The notes below the pieces were generated by a model. That model made no database searches and had not been told where the DNA came from. It saw nothing but the letters and a program-made list of their open reading frames with translations. The position numbers were made by a program, and so were the translations under genes. Below are positions 1 through 7,553 of a stretch of DNA of 52,439 nt, one piece after another; within the stretch, counting starts at the first letter, position 1; each line of letters starts with the position of its first letter. Source of the DNA: COE1 sp964445375 (GTDB taxonomy: Bacteria; Bacillota; Clostridia; Lachnospirales; Lachnospiraceae); NCBI GenBank assembly GCA_964445375.1, contig CAYUKO010000005.1, positions 1-52,439 of the forward strand, read 5' to 3'.

Positions 1-40
1 GGTTCATCAGAGCCCTTTTCTTTGACTCTTTTTTCATAAA

Positions 41-127
41 TCATTTGACACTACCAATCCGGAACGACAGATGATCTACTGCAATATGGTCACCATATTT
101 CTTTGTCAGATTCTCAACTTCAATCAC
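41..127 (-). pseudogene. Truncated N-terminus of an ABC transporter ATP-binding protein
   Basis: A GTG start preceded by an AGGAGG ribosome binding site opens a frame of only 28 codons. Its product begins like a BcrA-type ABC ATPase (VIEVENLTKKYGDHIAVDHL) and stops before any Walker A motif could appear. Seen: start signal, family-typical first 24 residues, then GSVK and TGA. Inferred: a larger ATPase gene was cut here by a deletion or insertion. A second minus-strand ATG lies at 35-37 and opens a frame running out of the window. A sequencing error is possible, but the frame departs from the family right where the Walker A segment should follow. Confidence 0.5.
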
Positions 128-251
128 TTTTTCAGTCCTCCTTTTATGTCCGGTACACCGCTCCTTCATCAACTGTCACGCTATACCCTATATGACATTG
201 TATGGATAAAGTTTGAAAAAAATATGGTAAAACTGTGATAAAAGTGTGTTC

Positions 252-286
252 AAAAAAAGCATGCTACTTAGGTAACATGCTTTTAT
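252..286. terminator. Bidirectional terminator hairpin
   Basis: A 9-bp stem with one mismatch (259-280, GCATGCTAC paired with GTAACATGC) is flanked by an A run on the left and a T run on the right. It lies just downstream of the 305-688 gene on the minus strand. Confidence 0.75.
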
Positions 287-304
287 CCTTTTCTTTATTC
301 TATT

Positions 305-688
305 CTACGAAAATGGAACAAATCCTACACCATTCAACTGATCTCGCAAACGATTCTGAAATCCCATCATACCAATGGTATCATTTAAGTAGTTGCTGAA
401 ACTTGCTTTCTGTTCCTCTTCCATTGTTTGTGTAAGGGAATCCTCCTGAAGCTCAAGAATCTCAGCAAATTCACCAATTGCTGTGCTCCTGGTTTTCTCA
501 AGCTCACCAAACTCCTTTACATATAACCCATCTTCTTCCTTCGGACTTGCAATCACAAGCGCTTTTCCACTATTCCCGGATGAATCCCCGACTTTCTGTA
601 TCGGATTCATACTATATGGATTTCCGTGGATCGATGATATACTATACTGTTCCATTCCTGAAATTGCTGCAATGCCTGAAATAGCCAT
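305..688 (-). CDS. Small hypothetical protein (127 aa)
   Basis: The product is not recognised. It starts MAISGIAAISGMEQYSISSI, a Gly/Ala/Ser-rich N-terminus without a clear signal peptide. A polar middle follows, then a helical, Glu-rich second half (about residues 55-100). The start has a good ribosome binding site (AGGAGGC) on the minus strand, and the gene ends before a clear terminator, so it is probably expressed. The style of its N-terminus resembles small flagellum- or export-associated proteins of clostridia, but that is only an impression. It follows the DUF1836 gene on the same strand after a gap of 67 bp and may be cotranscribed with it. Confidence 0.6.
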   Translation of the reverse strand: MAISGIAAISGMEQYSISSIHGNPYSMNPIQKVGDSSGNSGKALVIASPKEEDGLYVKEFGELEKTRSTAIGEFAEILELQEDSLTQTMEEEQKASFSNYLNDTIGMMGFQNRLRDQLNGVGFVPFS

Positions 689-755
689 AAAATGCCTCCT
701 TTTACGTTTACACCATTTTCAGTATAATATAATTAACAGATTATTTCAACCATTA

Positions 756-1367
756 TCAGTTATTTTCTTCTTTTTCTGTCTCTCTCATATCATCAATCAA
801 CTTTTCAATCAGCATTTTCTTCATATATACATCAAAGCCTAAAAGACAAATAAAGGAGAATTTTCTTAAAAATTCCTGATCCTCTTCTGGCGCATCTTGG
901 AAGGTATTTTCAGCCTTTTCATATTTCTCCATGACGTCTTTCTTCAGCATCTCCACTTCTTCCTGCTGCATGCCAAAAATCTCTTCATAGATATCTTCTA
1001 TCGTAAATGATTCTTCTGTATGAAAATATTTGTCCGTAATTGGCTTTAACAATGTCTGAATATCGCCAATGGAAAGAAAACCTTTATAATAATAGATAAA
1101 AATAAGAACAAGTATATGCTCTTTGGAATATTTCTTCTTATTTGGCGCAGGGAGAAGGTCATTCTTCGCATAATTATTAATCATGGTTTTCGTCATAATC
1201 TTGTCCTGTTCCGGATATCTTGAACTCTTTCTTAATCTATTGTCCATAAAGGTTGTTACCTGATCCATGTACAAATCAATATTTGGCACATCACCAGCCT
1301 TGATATAATCAACCCTGTCAAAGCTTGATAATATACTATTTAATAAATCCTTTGTATCTATATGCAT
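756..1367 (-). CDS. DUF1836 domain protein, probable regulator
   Basis: A 203-residue protein of the DUF1836 family. The family signature is visible as a block predicting a winged-helix-like fold: TKTMINNYAKNDLLPAPNKK, followed by KYSKEHILVLIFIYYYKG and a helix ending in DIQTLLKP. DUF1836 proteins are presumed DNA-binding regulators of Firmicutes; the target is unknown. I take the start at the internal Met (MHIDTKDLL) because a GAGG-type site precedes it; an in-frame ATG nine codons upstream is an alternative. The C-terminal third is acidic and helical. It is divergently oriented to the YerC gene, so the 250-bp gap between them holds both promoters. Confidence 0.8.
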   Translation of the reverse strand: MHIDTKDLLNSILSSFDRVDYIKAGDVPNIDLYMDQVTTFMDNRLRKSSRYPEQDKIMTKTMINNYAKNDLLPAPNKKKYSKEHILVLIFIYYYKGFLSIGDIQTLLKPITDKYFHTEESFTIEDIYEEIFGMQQEEVEMLKKDVMEKYEKAENTFQDAPEEDQEFLRKFSFICLLGFDVYMKKMLIEKLIDDMRETEKEENN

Positions 1368-1619
1368 GCAACCCTCAACCTCTCTATGCTTCAAACATCA
1401 ATGCACATTTTGTTGTTATAACATCGTAATCTGATTTCTAGTATATAGTATTCAAAACTACATATCAAGTATCAAGATTATTTTTTTATTCGTTTACTTT
1501 TCTTCTTTAATGTGCTAAAATATTTAAAACTGTGAAGCTTTACCGCGTGAAAGTAATAAACTGATACGGTGACTGGATTTTCATCTTTATTAATATATAG
1601 AAAGGCTTGGATATTAGGA

Positions 1620-1934
1620 ATGAATAAAAAGATTAAAACTGCAGCCGTTGACCATCTGTTAGATGCCATCCTCTGCTTGGAAACGAAAGAAGAATGCTAT
1701 AACTTTTTTGAAGATTTATGTACCGTCAACGAGCTATTATCTTTATCTCAGCGTTTTGAAGTCGCAACTATGTTAAGAGAACATAAGACTTATCTTGAAA
1801 TCGCTGAAAAGACAGGGGCTTCTACTGCCACCATCAGCCGCGTAAATCGTTCTTTGAACTATGGAAGTGACGGTTACGAATTGATTTTTGAACGCCTCGC
1901 TTCTCTCAATGATAAGGAAGCAAAAAACGATTAG
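1620..1934 (+). CDS. YerC/YecD family TrpR-like transcriptional regulator
   Basis: A 104-residue protein matching the YerC/YecD subgroup of the Trp-repressor superfamily. The all-helical core reads LDAILCLETKEECYNFFEDL, then LSQRFEVATMLREHKTYLEI, and the helix-turn-helix around AEKTGASTATISRVNRSLNY, the hallmark of the family. These proteins lack the tryptophan-binding pocket logic of TrpR in most cases and their ligand is not established. The start was chosen at MNKKIKTAAV, where similarity begins; the in-frame codons upstream look non-coding. The ribosome binding site is weak (AGAAAGG at long spacing). The gene is monocistronic and ends at a strong terminator. Confidence 0.85.
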   Translation: MNKKIKTAAVDHLLDAILCLETKEECYNFFEDLCTVNELLSLSQRFEVATMLREHKTYLEIAEKTGASTATISRVNRSLNYGSDGYELIFERLASLNDKEAKND

Positions 1935-1955
1935 AAGAAAGAATGTAATCATAAG

Positions 1956-1990
1956 AAAAGCTGTACTCCCGAAAAAGGAATACAGCTTTT
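1956..1990. terminator. Bidirectional terminator between convergent genes
   Basis: The stem AAAAGCTGTA...TACAGCTTTT is followed by T residues on both strands. It separates the converging yerC-like gene and the M23-like gene. Confidence 0.85.
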
Positions 1991-1992
1991 TA

Positions 1993-2637
1993 TTAACCAT
2001 AGATTTCCATTAAACTCAATGGATCGATATACACATTATCCTGAATAATCTGATAGCCTAACGTCTCACGTCCACTTTCAATTTTGTAAAGTACCGTAGC
2101 TGTCGTTACTTCTCTTCCAACCTCTACCTTTGGCTTTGAGCCATTTCTATACACAGAAAAATATCCATTTCCATGATCAATCATAATAATATATCCGGAT
2201 GTTGCATCACCAGCAATCGAAGAAACGGTTCCCTGTGCTGTTGCAATAACGCTTGTTCCCTGTGGTACTTCAAATTTTGCAATTGGCTGATTATCTAACA
2301 TGGTGTCTTCTTCATTATAGGTTGCTGTTCCCTGTAAAGGAAACCCTGTCGGAATATAAGCTTTTGCACGTTCCACTTCCTGCTTCACCTTACTATTTAC
2401 TGTATCACTGAGAATGGAAACTTTCTCCTTCAACTCCTCATTCTCATTTGCCAGCAAATCTCGCTCTTCTGTAATCTCCTCCAATTCCATACTCAACGTT
2501 TCAATTTTGTTACTCGCTTCCAGCACATGTGCCGTAAGATAATAACAATAAATAACCGCTGCCAGAAACAGTAATCCAATACCGATTCCAACTGCCATAA
2601 GCAATTTCTGCTTATCCATCTTCTTCAATCGTTCCAA
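1993..2637 (-). CDS. Membrane-anchored M23-like (LytM) protein with degenerate active site
   Basis: The protein has a short cytoplasmic N-terminus, one membrane segment (LLMAVGIGIGLLFLAAVIYC), a coiled-coil stretch rich in Glu (about 25 residues of ELEEITEERD type), and a C-terminal LytM/M23 beta fold. The fold is recognised from GTSVIATAQGTVSSIAGD and GYIIMIDHGNGYFSVYRNGS. Active M23 enzymes carry an H-x3-D pair and an H-x-H pair as zinc ligands; here the first region reads YNEEDTMLDN and the second YRNG, so the metal site appears lost. It is more likely an activator or structural protein like EnvC or SpoIIQ. The start at a TTG is preferred because GGGAGG lies 8 nt upstream; an ATG at 2688 lacks a ribosome binding site. 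Confidence 0.7.
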   Translation of the reverse strand: MERLKKMDKQKLLMAVGIGIGLLFLAAVIYCYYLTAHVLEASNKIETLSMELEEITEERDLLANENEELKEKVSILSDTVNSKVKQEVERAKAYIPTGFPLQGTATYNEEDTMLDNQPIAKFEVPQGTSVIATAQGTVSSIAGDATSGYIIMIDHGNGYFSVYRNGSKPKVEVGREVTTATVLYKIESGRETLGYQIIQDNVYIDPLSLMEIYG

Positions 2638-2835
2638 CCCGTACGCCTCCCATACTTTGGTAATATTAGTATATCTGTAAACGGACATACTAGTTTATGC
2701 ATAATATCGCACTATATATGACCATATTTTAACATATAATGTAATATTTGCACAATGTTTTCTTAACGTTAACGTAATAAAAACATTGCTTAGCGCACAA
2801 ATTTGCAGAAAAGTTTGAAAAGTTAACATAATATA

Positions 2836-2864
2836 TTTACTTTTCTGATACTCTGTGGTATTCT
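2836..2864 (+). promoter_or_regulatory. Candidate sigma-A promoter of the cold-shock gene
   Basis: TTTACT and TATTCT are spaced by 17 bp. The start codon is about 50 bp downstream, which leaves a leader of roughly 45 nt. Confidence 0.45.
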
Positions 2865-2914
2865 ATATGTGTTGTGGTACACACAACTATTTAATATATT
2901 TTGGAGGTAACAAA

Positions 2915-3115
2915 ATGAACAAAGGTACAGTAAAGTGGTTTAACAACCAGAAGGGTTACGGCTTTATCTCTGACGAGGCAGGAAATGATGTATTCGTACA
3001 TTATTCTGGACTTCTTATGGAAGGATTCAAGTCATTAGACGAAGGCGCTAATGTAGAATTCGAAGTTGTAAACGGAGAAAAAGGACCTCAGGCAGTTAAC
3101 GTAACCAAGTTATAA
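2915..3115 (+). CDS. csp: Cold-shock protein, CspA family
   Basis: A 66-residue single cold-shock domain. RNP1 is KGYGFISD and RNP2 is VFVHYSGL. CspA-type proteins bind single-stranded RNA and DNA and melt RNA structure, acting as RNA chaperones in the cytoplasm. The start is fixed by TTGGAGG 8 nt upstream. The gene stands alone between two terminators. Length is exactly that of the family. Which of the several Csp paralogues of such genomes this is cannot be decided from sequence. Confidence 0.97.
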   Translation: MNKGTVKWFNNQKGYGFISDEAGNDVFVHYSGLLMEGFKSLDEGANVEFEVVNGEKGPQAVNVTKL

Positions 3116-3226
3116 GCCCAGCTTGTAGCTCATTTAATCTAGTTTCGATGTGCCTTTCTTTATATTTAAATAAATGAAAATCAGCTATTGTTTTACGGGA
3201 TTAAGATGTACTATGAGGGGAATCAG

Positions 3227-3269
3227 AAAAGTGGTTAAACACTAACACAGGTGTTTAACCACTTTTTTT
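3227..3269. terminator. Strong terminator between csp and hisA
   Basis: A 12-bp perfect stem GTGGTTAAACAC/GTGTTTAACCAC with a 7-nt T run. It serves csp and, on the other strand, probably hisA. Confidence 0.85.
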
Positions 3270-3289
3270 GTTCCTTTTAACAGGTATTA

Positions 3290-4066
3290 CTACTCTGCAA
3301 TTCTATTCATGACAGTATTAAAATCAAGCGTTCCACCAAAAATATCAAGTGCACTTCCAATCGTCACATGAATCTTGCCATTTCCAAGCTTCTTCAATTC
3401 GTCAATGTCTTCATAAGAATGAACACCACCTGCATAAGTAATTGGAAGCTTATTCCATCTACCAAGCTGTTCTACAAGTCTTCCCTCGATTCCCTGCGCT
3501 TTTCCTTCCACATCAACTGCATGAATCAGGAATTCGTCACAGTAATGCATCAGCATATCCAACGTCTTTTCATCTACTTTTTCATCCGTAAATTTCTGCC
3601 AACGGTCTGTCACAATATAATATGCACCATCACGATAGCGACAGCTCAAATCCAGTACCAGATGCTCCTTACCTACAACATCATACAACTTTTTGAGATT
3701 CTCCATATGAATTCTGCCATCCTTAAATACGTAAGAAGTCACGATGACATGAGATGCTCCTGCATCCAGATACTCTCTGGCATTTGTATCATTAATGCCA
3801 CCACCAATCTGCATACCTCCCGGATACGCCTGCAGCGCCTTCATTGCCTGACGTTTGGTTGCTTCATAATACTCGCTTGTTACCGGATTTAACAGGATAA
3901 TATGACCACCCTTAATCCCTTTTTCCTGATACAGCTTTGCATAATAATCTGCATCCCTTGTAGCAACAAAGTTCTCCTTTGCCTGATCGTTCTGATCTGT
4001 AAGAGAGCCTCCTACAATCTGCTTTACCTGTCCATTATGAATATCAATACATGGTCGAAATTCCAT
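3290..4066 (-). CDS. hisA: Eukaryotic-type HisA, ProFAR isomerase
   Basis: 258 residues, a TIM barrel catalysing the fourth step of histidine synthesis, the Amadori isomerisation of ProFAR to PRFAR. It belongs to the class typical of fungal and plant HIS6 rather than ordinary bacterial HisA: FRPCIDIHNGQVKQIVGG at the start, then ENFVATRDADYYAKLYQE, GGMQIGGGIND, GASHVIVTSYVFKDG and VLDLSCRYRDG. The general acid/base Asp sits in CIDIHNG and the partner Asp lies near VDVEGKAQGIEG. No other his gene is in the window. The ribosome binding site GGAGG directly follows the T run of the dapB terminator, so no separate promoter fits between them. Confidence 0.9.
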   Translation of the reverse strand: MEFRPCIDIHNGQVKQIVGGSLTDQNDQAKENFVATRDADYYAKLYQEKGIKGGHIILLNPVTSEYYEATKRQAMKALQAYPGGMQIGGGINDTNAREYLDAGASHVIVTSYVFKDGRIHMENLKKLYDVVGKEHLVLDLSCRYRDGAYYIVTDRWQKFTDEKVDEKTLDMLMHYCDEFLIHAVDVEGKAQGIEGRLVEQLGRWNKLPITYAGGVHSYEDIDELKKLGNGKIHVTIGSALDIFGGTLDFNTVMNRIAE

Positions 4067-4080
4067 TCTTAACCTCCAAA

Positions 4081-4112
4081 AACGCCATCAGCAATCCGCT
4101 GGTGGCGTTTTA
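4081..4112 (-). terminator. Terminator-like hairpin between dapB and hisA
   Basis: On the minus strand AACGCCACCAGC pairs with GCTGATGGCGTT, followed by TTTTTGGAGG. The last Ts merge into the hisA Shine-Dalgarno sequence. The hairpin may be a partial terminator that lowers hisA expression relative to dapAB. Confidence 0.75.
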
Positions 4113-4118
4113 ATCTTC

Positions 4119-4874
4119 TTAACCGATTACATCGCTCATTTCATATCTTCCTGCCGGTTTTCCTGCCAGGAACTTTGCAGCCTGAACTGCACCCTTAGCA
4201 AAAACAGACTTGGAATATGCTCTATGAGAGAATGTAATAACTTCATCCATTCCTGCAAAAATAACATCATGATCACCGACAATCGTGCCGCCTCTTACCG
4301 CACTGATACCGATTTCCTTTTTGCTTCTCTTTTCACGAACCTGGCTTCTGTCATATACATAATCGAAAGAATTATCAAGTTCTTCATTAATCGCATCAGC
4401 CAGCGCAAGTGCTGTTCCACTTGGTGCATCAACCTTAAGATTATGATGCTTCTCTACAATTTCAATATCAAATCCAGCTGGTTCAAACACTGCTGTTGCT
4501 TCCTTTAAAAGCTTTAATAATGTATTGATACCCAAAGACATATTTGCAGATTTTAAGATTGCTACCTTCTTAGAAGCCTCTTCTACTGCTGCAAGCTGTT
4601 CATTGGATAATCCTGTTGTACATAATACACATGGAATCTGCTTCTCAACACAATATTCCAGTAATCCGTCTACTGCCGGAGCTGCACAGAAATCAATTAC
4701 AACATCTGCCTGCACATCACATTCCTTAATATTAGAAAATACAGGGTATGTATTCTGAATATGATCGGAGGCATCCACACCGGCAACGATTTCCATCTCT
4801 GCATCCTCTGCAACAATACCGGAAATTACCTGCCCCATTTTGCCATTGCAGCCATGCATAATAACCTTTATCAT
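4119..4874 (-). CDS. dapB: 4-hydroxy-tetrahydrodipicolinate reductase DapB
   Basis: 251 residues, full family length. It reduces the DapA product to tetrahydrodipicolinate with NAD(P)H in the lysine/diaminopimelate pathway. The Rossmann motif is HGCNGKMGQVI at residues 7-17. The catalytic segment reads EKHHNLKVDAPSGTALALAD (about 140-160), with the His-His and Lys and the substrate-binding PSGTA. It follows dapA by about 30 bp beyond the original dapA stop, with GGGAGG before the ATG, and both lie downstream of the lysine riboswitch, so dapA-dapB is one lysine-controlled operon. Confidence 0.97.
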   Translation of the reverse strand: MIKVIMHGCNGKMGQVISGIVAEDAEMEIVAGVDASDHIQNTYPVFSNIKECDVQADVVIDFCAAPAVDGLLEYCVEKQIPCVLCTTGLSNEQLAAVEEASKKVAILKSANMSLGINTLLKLLKEATAVFEPAGFDIEIVEKHHNLKVDAPSGTALALADAINEELDNSFDYVYDRSQVREKRSKKEIGISAVRGGTIVGDHDVIFAGMDEVITFSHRAYSKSVFAKGAVQAAKFLAGKPAGRYEMSDVIG

Positions 4875-4903
4875 ATCGTACCTCCCAAAACTTATAAAAT
4901 GCC

Positions 4904-5309
4904 GTATTCCTTCATTGCTTTCTCAAGCTTAGCTACATTTACATCTTCCATCTCTGTAAGAGGTCTTCTAAGAGGACCTGCTTCAAAGCCGATTAAGCTT
5001 ACTGCCTTCTTAACCGGAATCGGATTTACTTCACAGAATAATGCGTCACATAAATCAATTGCTCTTAACTGTTCCTGCATACTCTTTTCGGTTTCACCCT
5101 TGAAATGTATTCCTTCATTGCTTTCTCAAGCTTAGCTACATTTACATCTTCCATCTCTGTAAGAGGTCTTCTAAGAGGACCTGCTTCAAAGCCGATTAAG
5201 CTTACTGCCTTCTTAACCGGAATCGGATTTACTTCACAGAATAATGCGTCACATAAATCAATTGCTCTTAACTGTTCCTGCATACTCTTTTCGGTTTCAC
5301 CCTTGAAAT
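4904..5309 (-). repeat. Exact 203-bp tandem duplication of the dapA 3' end
   Basis: 4904-5106 and 5107-5309 are identical over 203 bp by direct comparison. The unit begins with GTATTC, and the same GTATTC follows the second copy at 5311, a 6-bp microhomology that explains the event as a tandem duplication. 203 is not a multiple of three, so the duplicate shifts the reading frame of dapA after its last helix. Confidence 0.97.
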
Positions 5310-5979
5310 AGTATTCACAGATATCATGTGTCTGCTTTGGCGCAACGTTGGAAAGAACAGAGATAACACCCTTTCCACCAAGTGACAGAACCGGTACGAT
5401 CTGGTCATCATTTCCAGAATAAAGATCTACACAGCCATCAGCTATAGCCATCAGCTTTGCAACCTGAGAAATGTTTCCACTTGCTTCCTTTACACCAACG
5501 ATGTTCTCAACATCCTTGCAAAGACGGACTACTGTTGCAGGAGCAATATTACAACCTGTTCTACCTGGTACATTATATAAAATAACAGGAACCTTAACAG
5601 ATTCTGCAATCATCTTAAAGTGCTCATACAGACCATTCTGTGTAGCCTTATTGTAATAAGGTGTAACAACCAGAAGTCCATCTACACCAGACTTCTCAGC
5701 CTCCTGTGATAAGTAAATTGCTGTTTCGGTACAATTAGAACCTGTTCCTGCGATAACCGGAACTCTTCCTGCAACCTTCTCTACACAGTACTTGATTACA
5801 TCTAAATGTTCCTCATGGCTTAATGTAGAAGCCTCACCTGTTGTACCACATACGATAATCGCATCCGTACTATTCTCAATCTGGAAATCAATTAACTTTG
5901 CAAATGCCTCATAATTAACTTCTCCGTTTGCCTTCATCGGTGTAACAATGGCAACACCAGCGCCTGTAAAAATAGCCAT
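5065..5979 (-). CDS. dapA: 4-hydroxy-tetrahydrodipicolinate synthase DapA with altered C-terminus
   Basis: A class I aldolase that condenses pyruvate with aspartate semialdehyde. Visible features are GVAIVTPM near the N-terminus, CGTTGEASTLSHEEH, the Tyr of VILYNVPGRTG, and the Schiff-base Lys in IVGVKEASG. The first 291 residues are normal and full length. A 203-bp tandem duplication then shifts the frame, so KAMKEYGIL-stop becomes KAMKEYISRVKPKRVCRNS-stop. The second copy (4892-5080) keeps the original C-terminus in a separate short frame that begins with an internal Met and is unlikely to matter. The barrel and active site are intact, so activity is plausible, but the tail may affect the tetramer. 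An assembly artefact remains possible. Confidence 0.93.
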   Translation of the reverse strand: MAIFTGAGVAIVTPMKANGEVNYEAFAKLIDFQIENSTDAIIVCGTTGEASTLSHEEHLDVIKYCVEKVAGRVPVIAGTGSNCTETAIYLSQEAEKSGVDGLLVVTPYYNKATQNGLYEHFKMIAESVKVPVILYNVPGRTGCNIAPATVVRLCKDVENIVGVKEASGNISQVAKLMAIADGCVDLYSGNDDQIVPVLSLGGKGVISVLSNVAPKQTHDICEYYFKGETEKSMQEQLRAIDLCDALFCEVNPIPVKKAVSLIGFEAGPLRRPLTEMEDVNVAKLEKAMKEYISRVKPKRVCRNS

Positions 5980-6018
5980 AATCTTCTCCTCCTGTAAAAT
6001 AGAAATAAATTAGGTAAT

Positions 6019-6250
6019 AAAAAAACCGACCTCGTTAAATGGTCGGCGTACATTCCTGCATATAATCTTCATGCATGTTCCGATAGCTCCCCATCTAAAC
6101 GATGACAGTCATACAGCTCTTAACTATATGCCCAAGACAAAGACTCGTAGGGAATCCTTTCTTTCGGCGTCTTTTCCTTTCCCTTTTGGTCATCAGTGCC
6201 TACCACCTCGTAAAAAGTACTGATAAAAAACGCAACCTCTATCTTTTACT
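6019..6250 (-). promoter_or_regulatory. Lysine riboswitch (L box) with terminator
   Basis: The minus strand upstream of dapA carries the L-box landmarks in order: TAGAGGTTGCG, CAGTAC, AAGGGAAAGG, GACGCCGAAAG, a GGGC segment, GACTGTCATC and GGGGAGCTATCGG. They are followed by a terminator with stem CCGACC/GGTCGG (6026-6046) and seven Ts. High lysine should stabilise the aptamer and allow termination before dapA. This ties dapA, dapB and possibly hisA to lysine level. Confidence 0.92.
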
Positions 6251-6327
6251 AAATATTTATGATGTTAACTAATCATAGCACCATGCTACATACTATGTCA
6301 AGTATATAACCGCAACTATTCCAAACT

Positions 6328-6828
6328 TTATTCTTCACAGAATACTTTGTAGTTCATCGCGTCAATTCTTGAAATTTCATCCGCAAGTTCACATACACTG
6401 TCATTTAGGCGAATACCTGTCATGATAATGCTGACATCATCTGATTTCGCTTCCATGATGTGCTTCAAATCTTCTACGGAAATGATTCCATTATCAATTA
6501 ATCCCAGTACCTCATCCAGAATAAGAAGACTACATTCACCTGTCGTGAGTACTTTCTTAGCAAAGTTCAGACCATTCTTAATATTGTGAATCTCCTCCTG
6601 CTGTCTCTCTTCTGAAAGCTGCCCAAATTCCTCTTCGCTTTTCTCAAAACGAAAGATTTTGATTTCCGGCTCCAAACGCTTTAAAAACTCCTCATTCTGC
6701 GTTCCCTTCAGAAAATTGATAATAACGACATTTTTGCCGCTGCTTGCTACCTGAATTGCTCTCCCAAGTGCTGCTGCCGACTTTCCATGTCCTTCCCCAC
6801 TATATATCTGTACTACTCCCTGTTCCAT
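6328..6828 (-). CDS. Orphan ATP:corrinoid adenosyltransferase, CobO/BtuR-like
   Basis: 166 residues. The P-loop is VQIYSGEGHGKSAAALGRAI, close to the GxGKGKTTAA loop of CobA/CobO, which transfers adenosyl from ATP to cob(I)alamin or precursors. Further family marks are VVIINFLKGTQNEEFLKRL, the Walker B-like LLILDEVLGLIDNG, and a final segment with IIMTGIRLNDSVCELADEIS. The Ser-Ala-Ala in the P-loop and Glu in place of Lys make it a divergent member, so the substrate is not certain. The start is set by ATGGAGG 5-10 nt upstream. No cobalamin biosynthesis genes are nearby. Its own promoter is overlapped by a palindrome. Confidence 0.85.
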   Translation of the reverse strand: MEQGVVQIYSGEGHGKSAAALGRAIQVASSGKNVVIINFLKGTQNEEFLKRLEPEIKIFRFEKSEEEFGQLSEERQQEEIHNIKNGLNFAKKVLTTGECSLLILDEVLGLIDNGIISVEDLKHIMEAKSDDVSIIMTGIRLNDSVCELADEISRIDAMNYKVFCEE

Positions 6829-6848
6829 GTTTTTCCTCCATCTATGCA

Positions 6849-6905
6849 CATGTTTGCGCAGCTTATGTACGCAAACATGATAGCACAGAGTCCTTCTGAT
6901 TGCAA
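6849..6905 (-). promoter_or_regulatory. Promoter with overlapping palindrome for the adenosyltransferase gene
   Basis: On the minus strand TTGCAA (6900-6905) and TATCAT (6877-6882) are spaced by 17 bp. A perfect 10-bp inverted repeat, CATGTTTGCG/CGCAAACATG (6849-6879), starts within the -10 box. This is a typical arrangement for a repressor operator, or the start of an RNA hairpin at the 5' end of the transcript. Confidence 0.6.
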
Positions 6906-6917
6906 CTTAATTGCAAC

Positions 6918-7553
6918 TTATATGTTTTCCTCAGGAAGCTCGAGCTTGCTGACGGATACCTCATAAGCAACCCTTTTCTCCAGATCCTCTTCGGATATTT
7001 TCTTCATATATTCTCTGGATTGGATTCTTCCCCACACCAGACATCTCTCCCCAACTTCGAAGCCTGATGCATATCTTGCATTTCTTCCCCAGCAGATACA
7101 GGGGATATAGTCAGATTTACCATATGGTCTGTTTACAGCAAGCAAAAGATCCGCAATCTCTCTTCCCAGTGGAGTCTTTCGATATACAGGCTCCTTGCAG
7201 ATATAACCATCCAGGAAGATCTGATTGGTTTTAATACTGTCGCTAATCTCTTCTACGAACTCAATTTCCCTTGCAAACACAGACAATACCAGCTTATTCT
7301 TTCTCTCTTCATGTCTGTTGTAGGAACGGAACTGGCCGTTAATCACTACCATATAGCCCTTATAGTCCTCTGTTACATCAATCAGCCTCTCAGAAACCAT
7401 GACCGGAATAATATCCATCGATTCGGACAGTCTTGCTACACGGATATCTACCATATAAAAGCCCTCTCCAAAAATTTCATGGCTGAAAGAAAAATCGCTT
7501 ACGATTTCCCCCATCACTGTCACCTGATTGTTTTCAATAACCTTATCTGTCAT
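6918..7553 (-). CDS. SSB-like protein with two OB folds
   Basis: 211 residues containing two successive single-stranded DNA-binding (OB) domains. The first starts at NQVTVMGEIVSDFSFSHE and contains GYMVVINGQFRSYN. The second starts at NQIFLDGYICKEPVYRKTPL and contains IPCICWGRNARYASGFEVGE and RCLVWGRIQSREY, the strongest SSB-like stretch. Normal SSB has one OB fold plus an acidic tail ending in DDDIPF; here the tail is short (SKLELPEENI). It is probably an accessory SSB of this family rather than the main replication SSB. The start at MTDKVIENN follows AAGGGAG. Confidence 0.8.
   Translation of the reverse strand: MTDKVIENNQVTVMGEIVSDFSFSHEIFGEGFYMVDIRVARLSESMDIIPVMVSERLIDVTEDYKGYMVVINGQFRSYNRHEERKNKLVLSVFAREIEFVEEISDSIKTNQIFLDGYICKEPVYRKTPLGREIADLLLAVNRPYGKSDYIPCICWGRNARYASGFEVGERCLVWGRIQSREYMKKISEEDLEKRVAYEVSVSKLELPEENI

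Noticed and set aside
4892..5080. A separate 62-residue protein identical to the DapA C-terminus.
   Set aside because: It is the duplicated 3' piece of dapA and lacks its own translation signal; treated as part of the duplication.
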